IMG/VR virus record: IMGVR_UViG_3300030109_002410
Location: 1-32,335 of that record
From: a virus
Direction: 5' to 3' (one strand)
DNA: 32,335 nt
Position 1 is the first letter of the stretch, and each line of letters starts with the position of its first letter. The position numbers were made by a program, and so were the translations under genes. Below are positions 30,809 through 32,335 of the stretch, in pieces. A model generated the notes under the pieces. The model was given only the letters and a program-made list of their open reading frames with translations. It did no database searches and was not told the origin of the DNA.

Positions 30809-31058
30809 AATATTAATACCAGTAAGACTTGCCGACAGAAAAGAAATAAGAAAGCTGATTTATGGAACAGCTTATTGCCCAGCGTGTGATTGCCAAGTTA
30901 TTGGCGATGACATAATGAATAAATTACCCATTATAAATCCAAAAGACCACCTACAAGGCTGGATGTGTAGTATATGCAATAGTGAGTTCGACTTAAACGA
31001 TAACATTGTATATATAGGAGATTTTGATATATTTAGCCAAGACATTGGAGAAGCTTGA
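30765..31058 (+). CDS. zinc-ribbon protein between the terminase subunits
   Basis: Up to 97 residues from ATG 30765, overlapping the small terminase by 44 bases; a GTG at 30792 would give 88. YCPACDCQVIGDD (C38, C41, C43) and GWMCSICNSEFDL (C68, C71) form a zinc ribbon, and the end DNIVYIGDFDIF is acidic. Its stop overlaps the large terminase start (TTGA). A packaging accessory role is plausible from position; not a known terminase subunit. Confidence 0.6.
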   Translation: MRLNRGFFQVERKAEILIPVRLADRKEIRKLIYGTAYCPACDCQVIGDDIMNKLPIINPKDHLQGWMCSICNSEFDLNDNIVYIGDFDIFSQDIGEA

Positions 31059-32335
31059 AAAACTTTAATATAAACCCTAGCCCTAGCGATATGAAAGAAA
31101 GGGATATGGTATTGCAAAACGCTTTTAATGATTTAATATATTTTGGTAGGGCGTTTTTACCTAGAGATTTTTTAAACAAGTCTCAATCAGCTCCTTTTCA
31201 CTATGAGATGGCTAAGAAAATGATTGATACTAAACCCGGTGCTCGTATATGTAACATTATACCTAGAGGACATGGTAAGTCTGTTATTGCAAAAGCTGCT
31301 ATTATGCACAAACTTTGTTTTGCTAAAAGCGATAGTCAGCATTTTATTGCATGGGTTTCCGAAGAACAAAGTCAATCCATTGACCACTTAAAGTATTTAA
31401 GGTCTCATTTTGAAAACAATAAGATGATTAAGTATTATTTTGGAAATATGGATGGAGGTACGGTAGGTAAAAGGTGGACAGAAAAAGATATTGTAACTCC
31501 TAAAGGAGATAGGGTTATATCCAAAGGAACTTCTCAGAGGTTAAGAGGTAGGGCAGAAGTAGATGTGCGTTACACAGGAATTGTGCTAGATGATTTTGAA
31601 TCAGAATTAAACACTAAAACCCCAGAGCGTAGAGCTGATATTAAAAAATGGATTGTTTCTACGGTATATCCAGCGTTAGAAGAAACTCCGGGTAATGAAG
31701 GTTGGATATGGCTATCGGGTACAATTGTTCATTTTGATTCTTACTTGCAAATGACTTATGATGGTTATAAAAAAGCAGTAGAAGAAAACAGACCTTATCC
31801 TTGGGATGTAAATTTTTATAGAGCTATTGAAGACGGTAAACCTTTATGGTCTTCTCAGTTCTCTCCAAAAAAATTAGAAGCAAAAAAACGAGAGTTTATT
31901 GAGGCTGGGCTAGTAAATAAATTTGCTCAAGAGTATATGAACGATGCTCGTGATGTAACCAATGCTGCATTTAAAATAGATAGAATACAGTATTACAATG
32001 GTACGTTTAAAAACAAAGGGAATATGCCTTACATTTTTGAGGGAGAAGAAGCGATACCCATTAATGTATACATTGGAGTTGATTTAGCGGCAACGGCAAG
32101 TGAAACCTCTGACTATCAAGTTATTATGGTTATGGGTATTGATTCAAATAATAACCGTTACATACTTGATTACTACAGAGAAAGAATCCCCGCATTTGAT
32201 GTTCCAGCTAAAATAATTGAATACGCTAAAAAATATTCTCCTATAAGAAGAGTAACTATTGAAACTGTTGCAGCTCAAGAAATGGTAAGAGATATGGTAA
32301 CTCGTATGTCTGTAAAAGAAAAAAGACTTATGCCC
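31055..32335 (+). CDS. terminase large subunit, truncated by window end
   Basis: First 427 residues only; continues past the right edge. Start is probably TTG 31055 (overlaps the previous stop as TTGA, with GGAG four bases ahead); ATG 31091 is the alternative. ATPase motifs: Walker A IIPRGHGKS (about 68-76), Walker B GIVLDDFE (about 175-182, with Asp-Asp). The RNase-H-like nuclease begins at VYIGVDLAAT (about 339-347, D343 metal-binding). This is the motor that packages DNA into the procapsid and cuts it. The next genes (portal, capsid) lie outside the window. Confidence 0.9.
   Translation, partial: MKNFNINPSPSDMKERDMVLQNAFNDLIYFGRAFLPRDFLNKSQSAPFHYEMAKKMIDTKPGARICNIIPRGHGKSVIAKAAIMHKLCFAKSDSQHFIAWVSEEQSQSIDHLKYLRSHFENNKMIKYYFGNMDGGTVGKRWTEKDIVTPKGDRVISKGTSQRLRGRAEVDVRYTGIVLDDFESELNTKTPERRADIKKWIVSTVYPALEETPGNEGWIWLSGTIVHFDSYLQMTYDGYKKAVEENRPYPWDVNFYRAIEDGKPLWSSQFSPKKLEAKKREFIEAGLVNKFAQEYMNDARDVTNAAFKIDRIQYYNGTFKNKGNMPYIFEGEEAIPINVYIGVDLAATASETSDYQVIMVMGIDSNNNRYILDYYRERIPAFDVPAKIIEYAKKYSPIRRVTIETVAAQEMVRDMVTRMSVKEKRLMP

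Noticed and set aside
1-32335. Prophage or integration features (integrase, att sites)
   Set aside because: No integrase, excisionase or host-gene remnants seen; nothing suggests lysogeny within the window.

Overview
The window is part of an AT-rich bacteriophage genome, by eye about one-third GC. It has tightly packed genes, frequent ATGA and TAATG overlaps, terminase and virion genes, and no cellular housekeeping genes. Virion genes of T7-like, short-tailed type (a nozzle-like protein, a block of internal virion proteins, no tape-measure gene) suggest a podovirus-like virion. AT richness and gene style suggest a marine host. A small marine podovirus, for example of the HTVC010P-like pelagiphage kind, is my best guess, but this is an inference and no database was searched. 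The portal, capsid and scaffold genes must lie beyond the right edge, after the truncated large terminase, and would lead back to the left edge on a circularly permuted map.

Layout. (1) 10-16621, plus strand: late genes. A tail fibre with a self-cleaving S74 chaperone domain is followed by a compact lysis-like cassette of tiny membrane proteins. This includes a 51-residue lipoprotein that overlaps a membrane-anchored coiled-coil protein (Rz1/Rz-like) and two holin-like proteins. Then come a nozzle-like protein split in two by a TAATG junction, a fibre-like protein and four large internal virion proteins. (2) 16676-26497, minus strand: about 28 small early genes. They cover DNA metabolism (replication-associated protein, ssDNA-binding-like proteins, Cas4/RecB-like nuclease, three further nuclease-like proteins, a C5-methyltransferase-like protein, a ParB/sulfiredoxin-type protein, an HNH endonuclease), nucleotide metabolism (MazG/Nmad1-like), a gamma-glutamylcyclotransferase-like enzyme and several zinc ribbons. 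(3) 26498-27279: non-coding, with six TACGTGCATA iterons beside an AT-rich tract (a candidate replication origin), a GC-richer structured island (a candidate small RNA), a 45-bp tandem repeat of palindromes and a strong terminator. (4) 27280-29212, minus strand: an amidoligase and a class-II glutamine amidotransferase in one operon. (5) 29213-29818: a divergent control region with a promoter/operator and several repeat families. (6) 29819-32335, plus strand: a small gene, the small terminase, an overlapping zinc-ribbon gene and the start of the large terminase.

How it fits together. Early transcription probably runs leftward from 29.26 kb and from two near-identical promoters (GGAACW-N17-TATAAC) at 26.55 and 24.05 kb. 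Late transcription runs rightward from the control region through the terminase and, after the unseen capsid genes, through the window start. No DNA polymerase, primase, helicase or RNA polymerase is visible here, so replication may depend on host enzymes recruited through the iteron region.

The most interesting content is the amidoligase / class-II amidotransferase / AIG2-type cyclotransferase set, which looks like a peptide- or amide-tagging system carried by a small phage. Next come a compact three-way-junction RNA in the leader of the ssDNA-binding-like gene and the structured island beside the iterons.
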